DNA from: CAZVCJ01 sp964625745
GTDB lineage: Bacteria; Chloroflexota; Anaerolineae; VGOG01
DNA length: 30,979 bases
Reading direction: 5' to 3'
NCBI GenBank assembly: GCA_964625745.1
Contig: CAZVCJ010000034.1
Location: 1-30,979 of the forward strand
Position numbers and translations under genes: made by a program. The notes under the pieces were generated by a model. It worked only from the letters and a program-made list of their open reading frames with translations, was not told where the DNA came from and searched no databases. The stretch's first letter is position 1. Each line of letters starts with the position of its first letter. Shown here piece by piece: positions 14,854 to 22,145 of this stretch.

Positions 14854-16531
14854 TCTTATTCTCTACAACGGCAGGTTACTTACTCAAGACCCCAACTTCC
14901 CCCAGGCCACCGCACTTGCCATCCACGGCAATCGGTTTCTGGCTGTCGGGAGTGACGCCGACATCCGGCCCCTGGCTCGGCCCCACACCCGGCTGATTGA
15001 CCTGGGCGGCCGCCTGGCGCTGCCCGGCCTGACCGACGCTCACTTCCACTTCTACGATTGGGCGCTCGGTCTCCGACGACTGCCCCTGGCAGACACGACC
15101 TCGCTGTCCGACCTGCGCCAGCGGCTGGCTCAAAGGGTCAGTGAGACGCCGCCCGGTCACTGGATCCTGGGCCAGGGCTGGAACGAGACCCGCTGGCCCG
15201 ATCCGCACATTCCCACCCACGCCGACCTGGACGACCTGGCCCCCGACCATCCCGCCATCCTGTGGCGCAATGATATGCACCTGGCCGTGGTCAACTCCAA
15301 CGCGCTGCGGGAAGCAGACATCACTGGCGACACGCTGGATCCGCCCGAAGGCGTCATTGACCGAGACGAGTCGGGACGACCGACGGGCGTTCTACGTGAG
15401 CTGGCCATCAACCTGATACGAGACGTCATCCCCCCACCCACCGAACAAGAGGCCGTCGAGGCCATGCGTGAGGGGCTCCCTCTTCTCCATCGTCTGGGAC
15501 TGACCGGCGTCCACGATTGCCGCATCATGGGCGGAGCCGACGGGCCGCCGGCCTTCCAGGCCTACCAACGCCTGCAAGCGGCAGGCGAGCTGGCTCTGCG
15601 GCTGTGGATGCATATCCCCGGCGAGCGCCTGAACGAAGCCATCGCCCTGGGCCTGCGCAGCGGCTTCGGCAACGACCGTTTGCGCGTGGGGCACGTCAAG
15701 TTCTTTGCCGACGGCGGCCAGGGCGCTCGCACCGCCTGGATGCTGGAGCCGTACGAAGATACGGGCGAGTGCGGCATGCCCCTGACGCCGATGGCAGAGA
15801 TAGCCGAGGCTGTGCGCCGCGCCGATCAGGCTGGGCTGGCCGTGGCCATCCACTCCATCGGCGACCGCGCCAACCGAGAATTGCTCACCGTCTTCGAAGG
15901 TTTCGATACGCCTACGGCTACTCAACCCAAGCAACTCAAAACTCGAAACCAGAAACCAGAAACCCACATCCCCCACCGCATCGAACACGTCCAGATGATC
16001 CGCCCTGACGACGTGTCCCGTCTGGCCCGTCTGGGCATCGTGGCCTCGGTGCAGCCTATCCACGTCACCGACGACATCCCGATGGTCGAGCAGTCAGTGG
16101 GATCGCGGCGGCGCTTCGCCTACCCCTTCCGCGACATGCTGGACGCTGGCGTGACCCTGGCCTTCGGCTCCGACGCGCCGGTGGCCGATCCCAACCCGTT
16201 GTGGGGCATCCACGCCGCCGTCACCCGCCAGCGGCGAGACGGCACCCCACCGGGCGGTTGGTGCCCCGAGCAGCGGCTGACCGTGGCCGAGGCAGTGTGG
16301 GGCTTCACCATGGGCCCGGCCCTGGCCAGCGGCCGAGACGCCGATCTGGGCAGCATCACCCCCGGCAAGCTGGCGGACCTGGTCGTCCTCGACCGTGACA
16401 TCCTTTCGACAGCCCTTCGACTGGGCTCAGGACAAGGCTCAAGACACCGCTTCGCCATCGAGCCGATAGAGATCGCCCAGACGCAGGTGGTGATGACCGT
16501 CTTTGACGGACGAGTGGTGTATCAACGATGA
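14846..16531 (+). CDS. YtcJ-like metal-dependent amidohydrolase
   Basis: The product has 561 residues. The TIM-barrel amidohydrolase signatures are DAHFHFYDW (metal HxH), the lysine in VGHVKFFADGGQGA, the histidine in AIHSIGDRANREL, RIEHVQM, and the metal Asp in GSDAPVADPNP. A C-terminal beta strand set (PGKLADLVVLDRD, VVMTVFDGRVVY) completes the fold. YtcJ-like enzymes hydrolyse N-acyl or other amide substrates; this one's substrate is unknown. No signal peptide is seen, so it is cytoplasmic. Two in-frame repeat insertions (15921-15968 and 16402-16446) add about 30 residues of atypical sequence between the conserved motifs. The ATG overlaps the radical SAM stop; its own stop overlaps the next ATG (ATGA). 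Confidence 0.87.
   Translation: MPDLILYNGRLLTQDPNFPQATALAIHGNRFLAVGSDADIRPLARPHTRLIDLGGRLALPGLTDAHFHFYDWALGLRRLPLADTTSLSDLRQRLAQRVSETPPGHWILGQGWNETRWPDPHIPTHADLDDLAPDHPAILWRNDMHLAVVNSNALREADITGDTLDPPEGVIDRDESGRPTGVLRELAINLIRDVIPPPTEQEAVEAMREGLPLLHRLGLTGVHDCRIMGGADGPPAFQAYQRLQAAGELALRLWMHIPGERLNEAIALGLRSGFGNDRLRVGHVKFFADGGQGARTAWMLEPYEDTGECGMPLTPMAEIAEAVRRADQAGLAVAIHSIGDRANRELLTVFEGFDTPTATQPKQLKTRNQKPETHIPHRIEHVQMIRPDDVSRLARLGIVASVQPIHVTDDIPMVEQSVGSRRRFAYPFRDMLDAGVTLAFGSDAPVADPNPLWGIHAAVTRQRRDGTPPGGWCPEQRLTVAEAVWGFTMGPALASGRDADLGSITPGKLADLVVLDRDILSTALRLGSGQGSRHRFAIEPIEIAQTQVVMTVFDGRVVYQR
15921..15968 (+). repeat. In-frame (A)CTCGAAACCAGAAAC repeat insertion in the amidohydrolase
   Basis: This A-rich stretch (AACTCAAAACTCGAAACC, then AGAAACCAGAAACCC) encodes TQPKQLKTRNQKPET, immediately before the conserved HIPHRIEHVQ metal-site segment. 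It matches in style the stretch at 24168-24204 in the aminotransferase and the intergenic GAAAC-type palindromes. It has low GC amid a GC-rich gene. Confidence 0.75.
16402..16446 (+). repeat. In-frame REP-like insertion in the amidohydrolase
   Basis: CAGCCCTTCGACTGGGCTC and AGGACAAGGCTCAAGAC form the ccttcgac/gctcagg REP-like family. The element encodes the atypical STALRLGSGQGSRHR between LVVLDRDIL and the terminal IEIAQTQVVMTVFDG. Relatives normally pass directly between these two segments. Confidence 0.75.
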
Positions 16532-16767
16532 AGGTGCGCCTCAAGCTCTTCGCTGTTTTTCGTCGTTATCTGCCCCCCGGCACGCAGGGCAACGCCTGTG
16601 ACGTGGAGGTCCCAGACGGCACTCAGGTCAGTGACCTGTTGTCTCGATTCGGCGTGCCGGAAAAAGAATCCCTGCTGATTCTGGTCAACGGTCGAGACGC
16701 CGGCCCCGATCGGGTTTTGCGAGACGGCGACGTCGTTGCTGTTTTTCCAACCCTGGCCGGCGGGTGA
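16528..16767 (+). CDS. MoaD/ThiS-family sulfur carrier
   Basis: The product has 79 residues with a beta-grasp ubiquitin-like pattern (KVRLKLFAVFRRYLP, LLILVNGRDAG, DGDVVAVFPTLAGG). It ends in the obligatory Gly-Gly that is thiocarboxylated. It sits directly before an aldehyde:ferredoxin oxidoreductase gene. Such paired MoaD-like genes are common next to AOR genes and supply sulfur for the tungsten/molybdenum pterin cofactor. It starts by ATGA overlap with the amidohydrolase. It might instead act in another thiocarboxylate pathway, but the neighbour favours the cofactor role. Confidence 0.9.
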   Translation: MKVRLKLFAVFRRYLPPGTQGNACDVEVPDGTQVSDLLSRFGVPEKESLLILVNGRDAGPDRVLRDGDVVAVFPTLAGG

Positions 16768-16778
16768 TCGCGTTTCCA

Positions 16779-16809
16779 GACTTCCGAAGTTTGGGAAACT
16801 TCGGAAGTC
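16779..16809 (+). repeat. Perfect 14-bp hairpin between MoaD-like and AOR genes
   Basis: GACTTCCGAAGTTT (16779-16792) and AAACTTCGGAAGTC (16796-16809) are perfect inverted repeats around GGG. There is no U-tract, so it is not a classic terminator. It is located 11 nt after the MoaD-like stop and 35 nt before the AOR start. It may be a dispersed palindrome or a processing/stability element that allows different expression of the two genes. Confidence 0.85.
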
Positions 16810-16844
16810 TTCACCACTACTTCAAAGAGGAGGACACCCAACCC

Positions 16845-18674
16845 ATGTTCGGCTGGCACGGCAAAATACTCAGGGTAGACCTGACCAACGAAAACGTTTC
16901 GGTGGAAGAAGTAGATCCCCAGATGGCCAAAGACTTCATTGGCGGACGGGGCTGGTCCATCCAGTACCTCTACGGTGAGGTGGATCCGACTGTGGACCCC
17001 CTGGCACCGGAGAACAAGCTCATCTTCGGCACCGGGCCGCTGACCGCTACCCCTGCACCGACTGGCAACCGCTACGTGGTGACCACCAAATCGCCCCTCA
17101 CCGGGGCGCTATCTTGCTCCAACTCCGGAGGCATGTTCCCCACCGAAATGAAACGCACGGGCTTCGACCTGTTCATCTTCGAGGGGAGGGCGGAGCGGCC
17201 GGTCTACCTGTGGGTCAACGACGATCAGGTGGAGATTCGCCCGGCGGAGCATCTGTGGGGCAAGACCGTCCATCAAACCGAGGACATCCTGCTGGAGGAG
17301 ACTGATCCCAAAGCTAAGGTGGCCTGCATCGGCCCGGCTGGCGAGCGGCTGGTCAAGATCGCGGCCATCATGAACGACAAGCACCGGGCGGCGGCCCGCT
17401 CCGGCGTGGGCGCGGTCATGGGCAGCAAGATGCTCAAAGCGGTGGTCGTGCGGGGCACGCAAAAGACACCCCTGGCCGAACCCCAGGCCATGCGAGAGCT
17501 GTGCAAGCTCGTGCACTCCGAGGTCAGCCGGGACGTCAAGAAAGGCTCGTCGCTGCGCGAGTATGGTACCGCCTACGTGCCGCCGGTGACCAATGAGATC
17601 GGCATCCTACCCACCCGCAACTTTCAGACCGGGGTGTTCGAGGGGGTGGACAACATCAACGGGCCTACCCTGACAGAAAATTACCTGATTCGCCCCAAGC
17701 CGTGCTTCGGCTGTCCTATTGCCTGCGGGCGGGATACGCGGGTGGATGATCCGCTGTACGGTGGGGAGGGCGAAGGCCCTGAGTACGAGACCATCGCCGC
17801 CCTGGGTAGCGGTTGCGGCATCGACAACCTGGCTGCGGTGGCCAAAGCCAACTACGTGTGTAACGAGCTGGGCGTGGATACCATCTCCATGGGCGTGACC
17901 CTGTCCTGCGCCATGGAAATGTACGAAAAAGGCGTCCTCCCGGAAAGCGACGTGGGTCGGCCGCTGCGCTTCGGCGACGCCGACGCGGTGATCGCGCTGA
18001 TCAAGCAAACGGCCTATCGGGAGGGCTTCGGCGACGCTTTGGCCGAAGGCAGCTACCGACTGGCGGAGAAGTACGGCCACCCCGAACTTTCCATCACGGC
18101 CAAAAAGCTGGAGTGTCCGGGCTACGACCCTCGCGGCGCTAAAGGTATGGGCCTGCTGTACGCCACCTCCAACATCGGCGCTTCCCACATGGCCGGCGAC
18201 CTGGCCTATCCCGAGGTCTTTGGCGTCCCCAAGAAAATAGACCCCCTCACCATTGAGAATAAGCCCCATCTGATCCATCGGTTCGAGGATGCCTTCACCG
18301 TCATTGACGCCGCCGGGCTGTGCGTCTTCCTGAGCCTCCGCTACCTGTTCGATTCCGACGTCAACCTGTGGCCCGCTCGCCTGACCAAATTAATGAACTA
18401 CGCTACCGGCGCTGGCTACACCGAGGAGACGCTGCTCCAGGCCGGCGAGCGCATCTTCAACCTGGAACGGCTCTTCCTGCTGAAGGCGGGCTTTACCAAA
18501 GACGACGACACCTTGCCCAGGCGGATGCTGGAGGAGCCTATGCCTGAGGGTCCGGCTAAAGGGCACGTGGTGGAGCTGGATGAAATGCTGCCCGAATTCT
18601 ACCGGCTGCGCGGCTGGGACGAGAACGGCGTGCCCACCAACGCCAGGCTGGCTGAACTGGGGCTGAAGTGTTAG
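16845..18674 (+). CDS. Aldehyde:ferredoxin oxidoreductase family protein
   Basis: The product has 609 residues, the family's usual size. It oxidises aldehydes to acids (or the reverse) with a tungsten or molybdenum bis-pterin and a 4Fe-4S cluster, and passes electrons to ferredoxin. The N-terminus MFGWHGKILRVDLT and the GGRGWSIQYL segment are typical. Cluster ligands are CFGCPIAC (Cys 287, 290, 294) and Cys493 in DAAGLC, the pterin/cluster motif at 488-493. The start at 16845 is supported by GAGGAGG about 12 nt upstream; the in-frame GTG at 16764 would translate the hairpin repeat. The preceding MoaD-like gene supports cofactor dependence. Substrate is unknown; the neighbouring aminotransferase suggests a semialdehyde. 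Confidence 0.93.
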   Translation: MFGWHGKILRVDLTNENVSVEEVDPQMAKDFIGGRGWSIQYLYGEVDPTVDPLAPENKLIFGTGPLTATPAPTGNRYVVTTKSPLTGALSCSNSGGMFPTEMKRTGFDLFIFEGRAERPVYLWVNDDQVEIRPAEHLWGKTVHQTEDILLEETDPKAKVACIGPAGERLVKIAAIMNDKHRAAARSGVGAVMGSKMLKAVVVRGTQKTPLAEPQAMRELCKLVHSEVSRDVKKGSSLREYGTAYVPPVTNEIGILPTRNFQTGVFEGVDNINGPTLTENYLIRPKPCFGCPIACGRDTRVDDPLYGGEGEGPEYETIAALGSGCGIDNLAAVAKANYVCNELGVDTISMGVTLSCAMEMYEKGVLPESDVGRPLRFGDADAVIALIKQTAYREGFGDALAEGSYRLAEKYGHPELSITAKKLECPGYDPRGAKGMGLLYATSNIGASHMAGDLAYPEVFGVPKKIDPLTIENKPHLIHRFEDAFTVIDAAGLCVFLSLRYLFDSDVNLWPARLTKLMNYATGAGYTEETLLQAGERIFNLERLFLLKAGFTKDDDTLPRRMLEEPMPEGPAKGHVVELDEMLPEFYRLRGWDENGVPTNARLAELGLKC

Positions 18675-18681
18675 TAGCCAT

Positions 18682-18879
18682 TCACGCCCTCCCCCTGGGA
18701 GGGGGAGGGTTGGGGTGGGGGTAAAAATCCCTTTTGCCGAAACCCACCCTTGCGGCCCTCTCCCCCCTGACCCCCCTCTCCCAACCCTGGGCGAGGGGGG
18801 AAACGGACTCCCTTCCCCTGCTTCCCCCCCAGAGTTGGGGGGGACCGAGGGAGGGCGGGGAGGGGCTGGGGGTGGGGGC
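18682..18879 (+). repeat. GC-rich palindromic repeat block before the CoA-transferase A gene
   Basis: The block begins with CCCTCCCCCTGGGAGGGGGA (a hairpin at ~18690). From about 18757 to 18875 it holds an element reading CTCTCCCAACCCTGGGCGAG, then CCCCAGAGTTGGGG, then GCGGGGAGGGGCTGGGGG. The same ~120-bp element occurs in inverted orientation at 29755-29880. It fills the whole gap between AOR and the next gene and ends directly at the ATG, so its G-rich end serves as the ribosome site. Confidence 0.85.
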
Positions 18880-19815
18880 ATGTTTGGAGGCAAAATAACC
18901 TCAGATAAACTGATCAGCATGCACGACGCCATCGCTGCCTGCGTCCACGACGGCGACGCGGTGGCTATCGAGGGTTTCACCGCCTGCATCTGCTTCGCCG
19001 CCGCCCACGAGATCATCCGCCAGGGACGCCGCGATTTGACCCTGTGCCGCATGACGCCCGATCTGATCTACGACCAGATGATCGCCGCCGGGTGCGCCCG
19101 CAGGCTGGTCTTCTCCTACCTGGGCAATCCCGGCGTCGGTTCGCTGCACTGCGTCCGCCGGGCGGTGGAGAAAGGCATCCCACACCCCATCGAACTGGAG
19201 GAGTACTCTCATTTTGGAATGGTGGGGCGTTACCTGGCAGGGGCCTATCGGCTGCCCTTCTTCCCCCTGCGCTCCTACGCGGGGAGCGACCTGCCAAAGG
19301 TCAACCCGCGCATCTGCTCCGTCGAGAGCCCCTATGGAGAGGGGACTATCGCTGTCGTTCCCCCCCTCAACCCCGACGTGGCCATCGTCCACGCCCAACG
19401 GGCCGACCGGGTGGGGGACACCCAACTGTGGGGACTGCTGGGGGTGCAAAAAGAGGCCGCCTTCGCTGCCAGGCGCGTCATCATCGTGGTGGAGGAAATC
19501 GTGGACGAGGCGGTGATCCGCGCCGACCCAAATCGCACCATCATCCCAGGCCTGGTGGTGGACGCGGTGGTGCACCAGCCCTACGGCGCGCATCCCTCGT
19601 ACGCACAGGGCTACTACGACCGGGACAACGAGTTCTACCTGCGGTGGGACGAGATCAGCCGGGACGAGGCGGCCACGCAAGCCTGGCTGGAGGAGTGGGT
19701 CTACGGCGTGCGGGATCGGGCGGAGTACGTGGCCAAAATGGGATCGAACGCCTGGGAGCGGCTGCAACCAGGAGAAGCACTGGCCGGATCAGTGAACTAT
19801 GGCAAGTATACCTGA
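18880..19815 (+). CDS. Class I CoA-transferase, subunit A (GctA/IpdA-like)
   Basis: The product has 311 residues. Recognisable segments are DKLISMHDAIAACVHDGDAV, the RQGRRDLTLCRM strand, EEYSHFGMVGRYLAGAYRLP, and the C-terminal PYGAHPSYAQGYYDRDNEF. These match the alpha subunit of the glutaconate CoA-transferase group, which also contains the steroid ring-opening hydrolase IpdA. It forms an A2B2-type complex with the next gene. Start 18880 is chosen because the upstream in-frame codons (from 18715) translate the GC-rich repeat as proline/glycine-rich sequence. The acyl substrate is unknown. Spacing to subunit B is 67 nt, filled by a palindrome. Confidence 0.88.
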   Translation: MFGGKITSDKLISMHDAIAACVHDGDAVAIEGFTACICFAAAHEIIRQGRRDLTLCRMTPDLIYDQMIAAGCARRLVFSYLGNPGVGSLHCVRRAVEKGIPHPIELEEYSHFGMVGRYLAGAYRLPFFPLRSYAGSDLPKVNPRICSVESPYGEGTIAVVPPLNPDVAIVHAQRADRVGDTQLWGLLGVQKEAAFAARRVIIVVEEIVDEAVIRADPNRTIIPGLVVDAVVHQPYGAHPSYAQGYYDRDNEFYLRWDEISRDEAATQAWLEEWVYGVRDRAEYVAKMGSNAWERLQPGEALAGSVNYGKYT

Positions 19816-19867
19816 AACCTGGAACCTGAAACCCGAAACAGTTGCAGGTTTCGGGTTCCAGGTTTCA
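19813..19867 (+). repeat. 21-bp inverted repeat between CoA-transferase subunits
   Basis: Arms 19813-19833 (core AAACCTGGAACCTGAAACC) and 19847-19867 (core GGTTTCGGGTTCCAGGTTT) pair with one G-T wobble around a 13-nt loop. The sequence belongs to the GAAACC-type A-rich repeat style seen at 680-711 and inside the genes at 15921 and 24168. Its left end overlaps the subunit A stop. Confidence 0.85.
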
Positions 19868-19882
19868 CGTTAGGAGCAAACG

Positions 19883-20692
19883 ATGAACGATTACACCCCT
19901 TCCGAGATGATGATCGTGACCGCGGCGCGGGCGCTGGCGGGGGTCCGCACCGTCTTCGTCGGCGTGGGACTGCCCAACAGCGCCTGCAACCTGGCGCGGC
20001 GGACGGTGGCGCCGGACCTGGAGTTGATCTACGAGAGCGGCGTTTACGGCGCCCGACCGGCCCGGCTGCCCCTTTCCATCGGCGACCCTGCCCTCATCAG
20101 CGGGGCGACCTCGGTCTGCTCGATGGCCGATCTTTTTGGGCTGTACCTGCAAGGGGGACGGGTGGAGGTGGCCTTCCTGGGCGGAGCGGAGATTGATCGC
20201 TTCGGCAACCTGAACACCACCGTCATCGGCGATGGCTCGACTGAGCTCGCCGAAGTCTGGGCGCGCCCCAAAGTGCGCCTGCCGGGCAGCGGGGGCGCGT
20301 GCGAGATCGCCATCAACGCCCAGAAGGTTTTCGTGATGATGCGACTCAGGCGACGGGCCTTCGTCGAGCGGCTGGACTTCCTCACCAGTCCCGGCCATCT
20401 GGGAGGCGCGGGCGAGCGAACCAGGCTGGGGCTGCCGGGAAGCGGCCCTCAGTTGGTAGTCACCGATAGATGTATCTTCCGCTTCGACAAAGAGATGGGA
20501 GAGATGGTGCTGGAGAGCCTGCATCCAGGCGTGAGCCTGGCCGAGGTGCAGGCAGAAGTGAATTGGGAACTGAAGCAGTGCCCTGAGCCCGTCGAAGGGG
20601 TGGCCCCGTATCTCTCGGAGACGGAGCCGCCAACGGAGGAGGAACTGCGCCTGCTCCGGAAAGAGTTGGACCCGCAGGGACTGTATCGCTGA
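19883..20692 (+). CDS. Class I CoA-transferase, subunit B (GctB-like)
   Basis: The product has 269 residues. The catalytic glutamate motif of this enzyme class is present as YESGVYG (Glu51). This supports true CoA transfer via a glutamyl-CoA thioester rather than a degenerate hydrolase. FLGGAEIDRFGNLNTTVIG and KVRLPGSGGACEIA are the usual subunit B segments. Two places depart from the family. GDGSTELAEVWARPK has about eight extra residues encoded by a REP-like sequence at 20234-20257. ELKQCPEPVEGVAP has seven extra from one at 20580-20600. Both preserve the frame. An SD-like TTAGGAG precedes the ATG. Confidence 0.88.
   Translation: MNDYTPSEMMIVTAARALAGVRTVFVGVGLPNSACNLARRTVAPDLELIYESGVYGARPARLPLSIGDPALISGATSVCSMADLFGLYLQGGRVEVAFLGGAEIDRFGNLNTTVIGDGSTELAEVWARPKVRLPGSGGACEIAINAQKVFVMMRLRRRAFVERLDFLTSPGHLGGAGERTRLGLPGSGPQLVVTDRCIFRFDKEMGEMVLESLHPGVSLAEVQAEVNWELKQCPEPVEGVAPYLSETEPPTEEELRLLRKELDPQGLYR
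20234..20257 (+). repeat. In-frame REP-like insertion 1 in CoA-transferase B
   Basis: GGCTCGACTGAGCTCGCCGA then AGTC encodes GSTELAEV between the family segments TTVIGD and ARPKVRLPGSGG. The cgactgagctcgccgaag core is a member of the REP-like family of this window. Confidence 0.7.
20580..20600 (+). repeat. In-frame REP-like insertion 2 in CoA-transferase B
   Basis: GCCCTGAGCCCGTCGAAGGG encodes CPEPVEG in the subunit B tail. CPEPVEG is the translation of the cctgagc-gtcgaagg REP-like unit in this reading frame. The length of about 21 nt keeps the frame. Confidence 0.8.
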
Positions 20693-20695
20693 TGG

Positions 20696-20835
20696 GGTCC
20701 TGAGCGGCTCGACTAGCGAATCGCATTTTCATCATGAAATACCACACAACCGGCACGCTCTCGTTGGGGTCGAGGTGCTGGATGTGAGAGAGGGTTAGCC
20801 CCCCCTCAATCCCCCCCAACTCTGGGGGGGAGGCT
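20696..20835 (+). repeat. Intergenic repeats before the thiolase gene
   Basis: The 171-nt gap (20693-20863) starts with a REP-like GTCCTGAGCGGCTCGACTAG (20699-20718). It contains an unremarkable stretch and then a GC-rich palindrome with AGCCCCCCCTCAATCCCCCC and CCAACTCTGGGGGGGAGGCT (about 20797-20834). That palindrome shares the CCCCAACTCTGGGG core with the elements at 18757 and 29755. No gene or promoter is evident. Confidence 0.75.
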
Positions 20836-20863
20836 ATTCCCCAGTAAGGAGGATTCTAACACG

Positions 20864-22111
20864 ATGCACAAGGAAGTGGTCATTATTGACGCTGTGAGGT
20901 CGCCTGTTGGCAGGCACAACGGCGCGCTGTCGAGCGTGCGGCCTGACGATCTGCTGGCCGAGGTCCTCAAGGCGCTGATGGAGCGCACCGGCGTGGACCC
21001 GGCGCTGGTCGAGGATGTTTTTTCCGGCTGCGGCAACCAGGCCGGCGAGGACAACCGCGACGTGGCGCGAATGTCGGCCCTGCTGGCCGGCTTCCCAATA
21101 GAGGTCAGCGGCATCACCGTCAACCGTAACTGCTCGTCGGCACTGGACGCGGTGAACCTGGCTGCCAAGTCCATCATCGCCGGCGAGGCCGACGTCTTCA
21201 TCGGCGCCGGAGTGGAGTGCATGAGCCGGGCTCCCTGGTCCATGCCCAAGCCGGAGCGCCCGCAGCCAGTGGGGCATCCCCAAATCTGGGACACTACCGT
21301 CGGCTGGCGCTACAACAACCCCAAGCTCGACGCCCTGTACCCCATCATCAGCCTGGGCGAAACCGCCGAGAACATCGCTGAGGAGATGGGAATCACCCGC
21401 GAGGAGCAAGACGCCTTTGCCCTCGAAAGCCACCGGCGGGCGGTGGAGGCCATCCAGGCCGGCAAATTCAGAGACGAGATCGTGCCCATCGAAGTGCCGC
21501 AGCGCAAAGGCCCACCCAGGATCGTGGACACCGACGAACATCCTCGCTACAAAATCGTGGACGGCGAATACGTGCTGGACACCAGCGTGGAGCAACTGGC
21601 CCGCTTGAGGCCCGCCTTCCGCGAAGGGGGCACGGTGACGGCCGGCAACTCCAGCGGCATCAACGACGGCGCGGCCGCCCTGCTGCTGATGAGCGCGGAC
21701 AAAGCCAGCGAGCTGGGATTGAAGCCCATGGTGCGCTGGATTGGCTCGGCGGTGGCGGGAGTGGACCCTGGCGTGATGGGCTACGGGCCGGTGCCAGCCA
21801 CCCAGAAACTCCTCAAGCGGCTGGGGCTCACGCTGAGCGACGTCGGCCTCATCGAACTGAACGAGGCGTTTGCAGCCCAGGCCCTGGGGGTGATGCGCAG
21901 GCTGGGCCTGGATCACGAGATCACCAACGTCAACGGCGGCGCTATCGCCCTGGGCCATCCCACCGGCTGCTCCGGCGCTCGCATCCTCACCACCCTTTTG
22001 CACGAGATGAAGCGCCGCGCCTCGCAGGAGGAACGCCCCTACTACGGGCTGGCTACCCTTTGTGTGGGGATGGGGATGGGGGTGTCTACCGTCGTCGAGT
22101 GGTTGGGTTGA
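20864..22111 (+). CDS. Thiolase (acetyl-CoA acyltransferase family)
   Basis: The product has 415 residues, slightly longer than the ~395 typical of the family. It cleaves 3-oxoacyl-CoA with CoA, or condenses two acyl-CoAs. The nucleophile Cys90 lies in TVNRNCSSALDAV. The other active-site segments are ELNEAFAAQAL, the histidine in NGGAIALGHPTGCSGAR, and the second Cys in ATLCVGMGMG. AAGGAGG lies at 20846-20852. Together with the two CoA-transferases it suggests degradation of a CoA-activated acid. Acyl chain preference cannot be read off. No insertion repeats are seen inside this gene. Confidence 0.94.
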   Translation: MHKEVVIIDAVRSPVGRHNGALSSVRPDDLLAEVLKALMERTGVDPALVEDVFSGCGNQAGEDNRDVARMSALLAGFPIEVSGITVNRNCSSALDAVNLAAKSIIAGEADVFIGAGVECMSRAPWSMPKPERPQPVGHPQIWDTTVGWRYNNPKLDALYPIISLGETAENIAEEMGITREEQDAFALESHRRAVEAIQAGKFRDEIVPIEVPQRKGPPRIVDTDEHPRYKIVDGEYVLDTSVEQLARLRPAFREGGTVTAGNSSGINDGAAALLLMSADKASELGLKPMVRWIGSAVAGVDPGVMGYGPVPATQKLLKRLGLTLSDVGLIELNEAFAAQALGVMRRLGLDHEITNVNGGAIALGHPTGCSGARILTTLLHEMKRRASQEERPYYGLATLCVGMGMGVSTVVEWLG

Positions 22112-22145
22112 AAAATTAGAAATTAGAGATCGGAGGTTGGAGATT

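Noticed and set aside
20834..22003. 389-codon minus-strand frame opposite the thiolase
   Set aside because: Shadow of a strongly conserved gene in GC-rich DNA.
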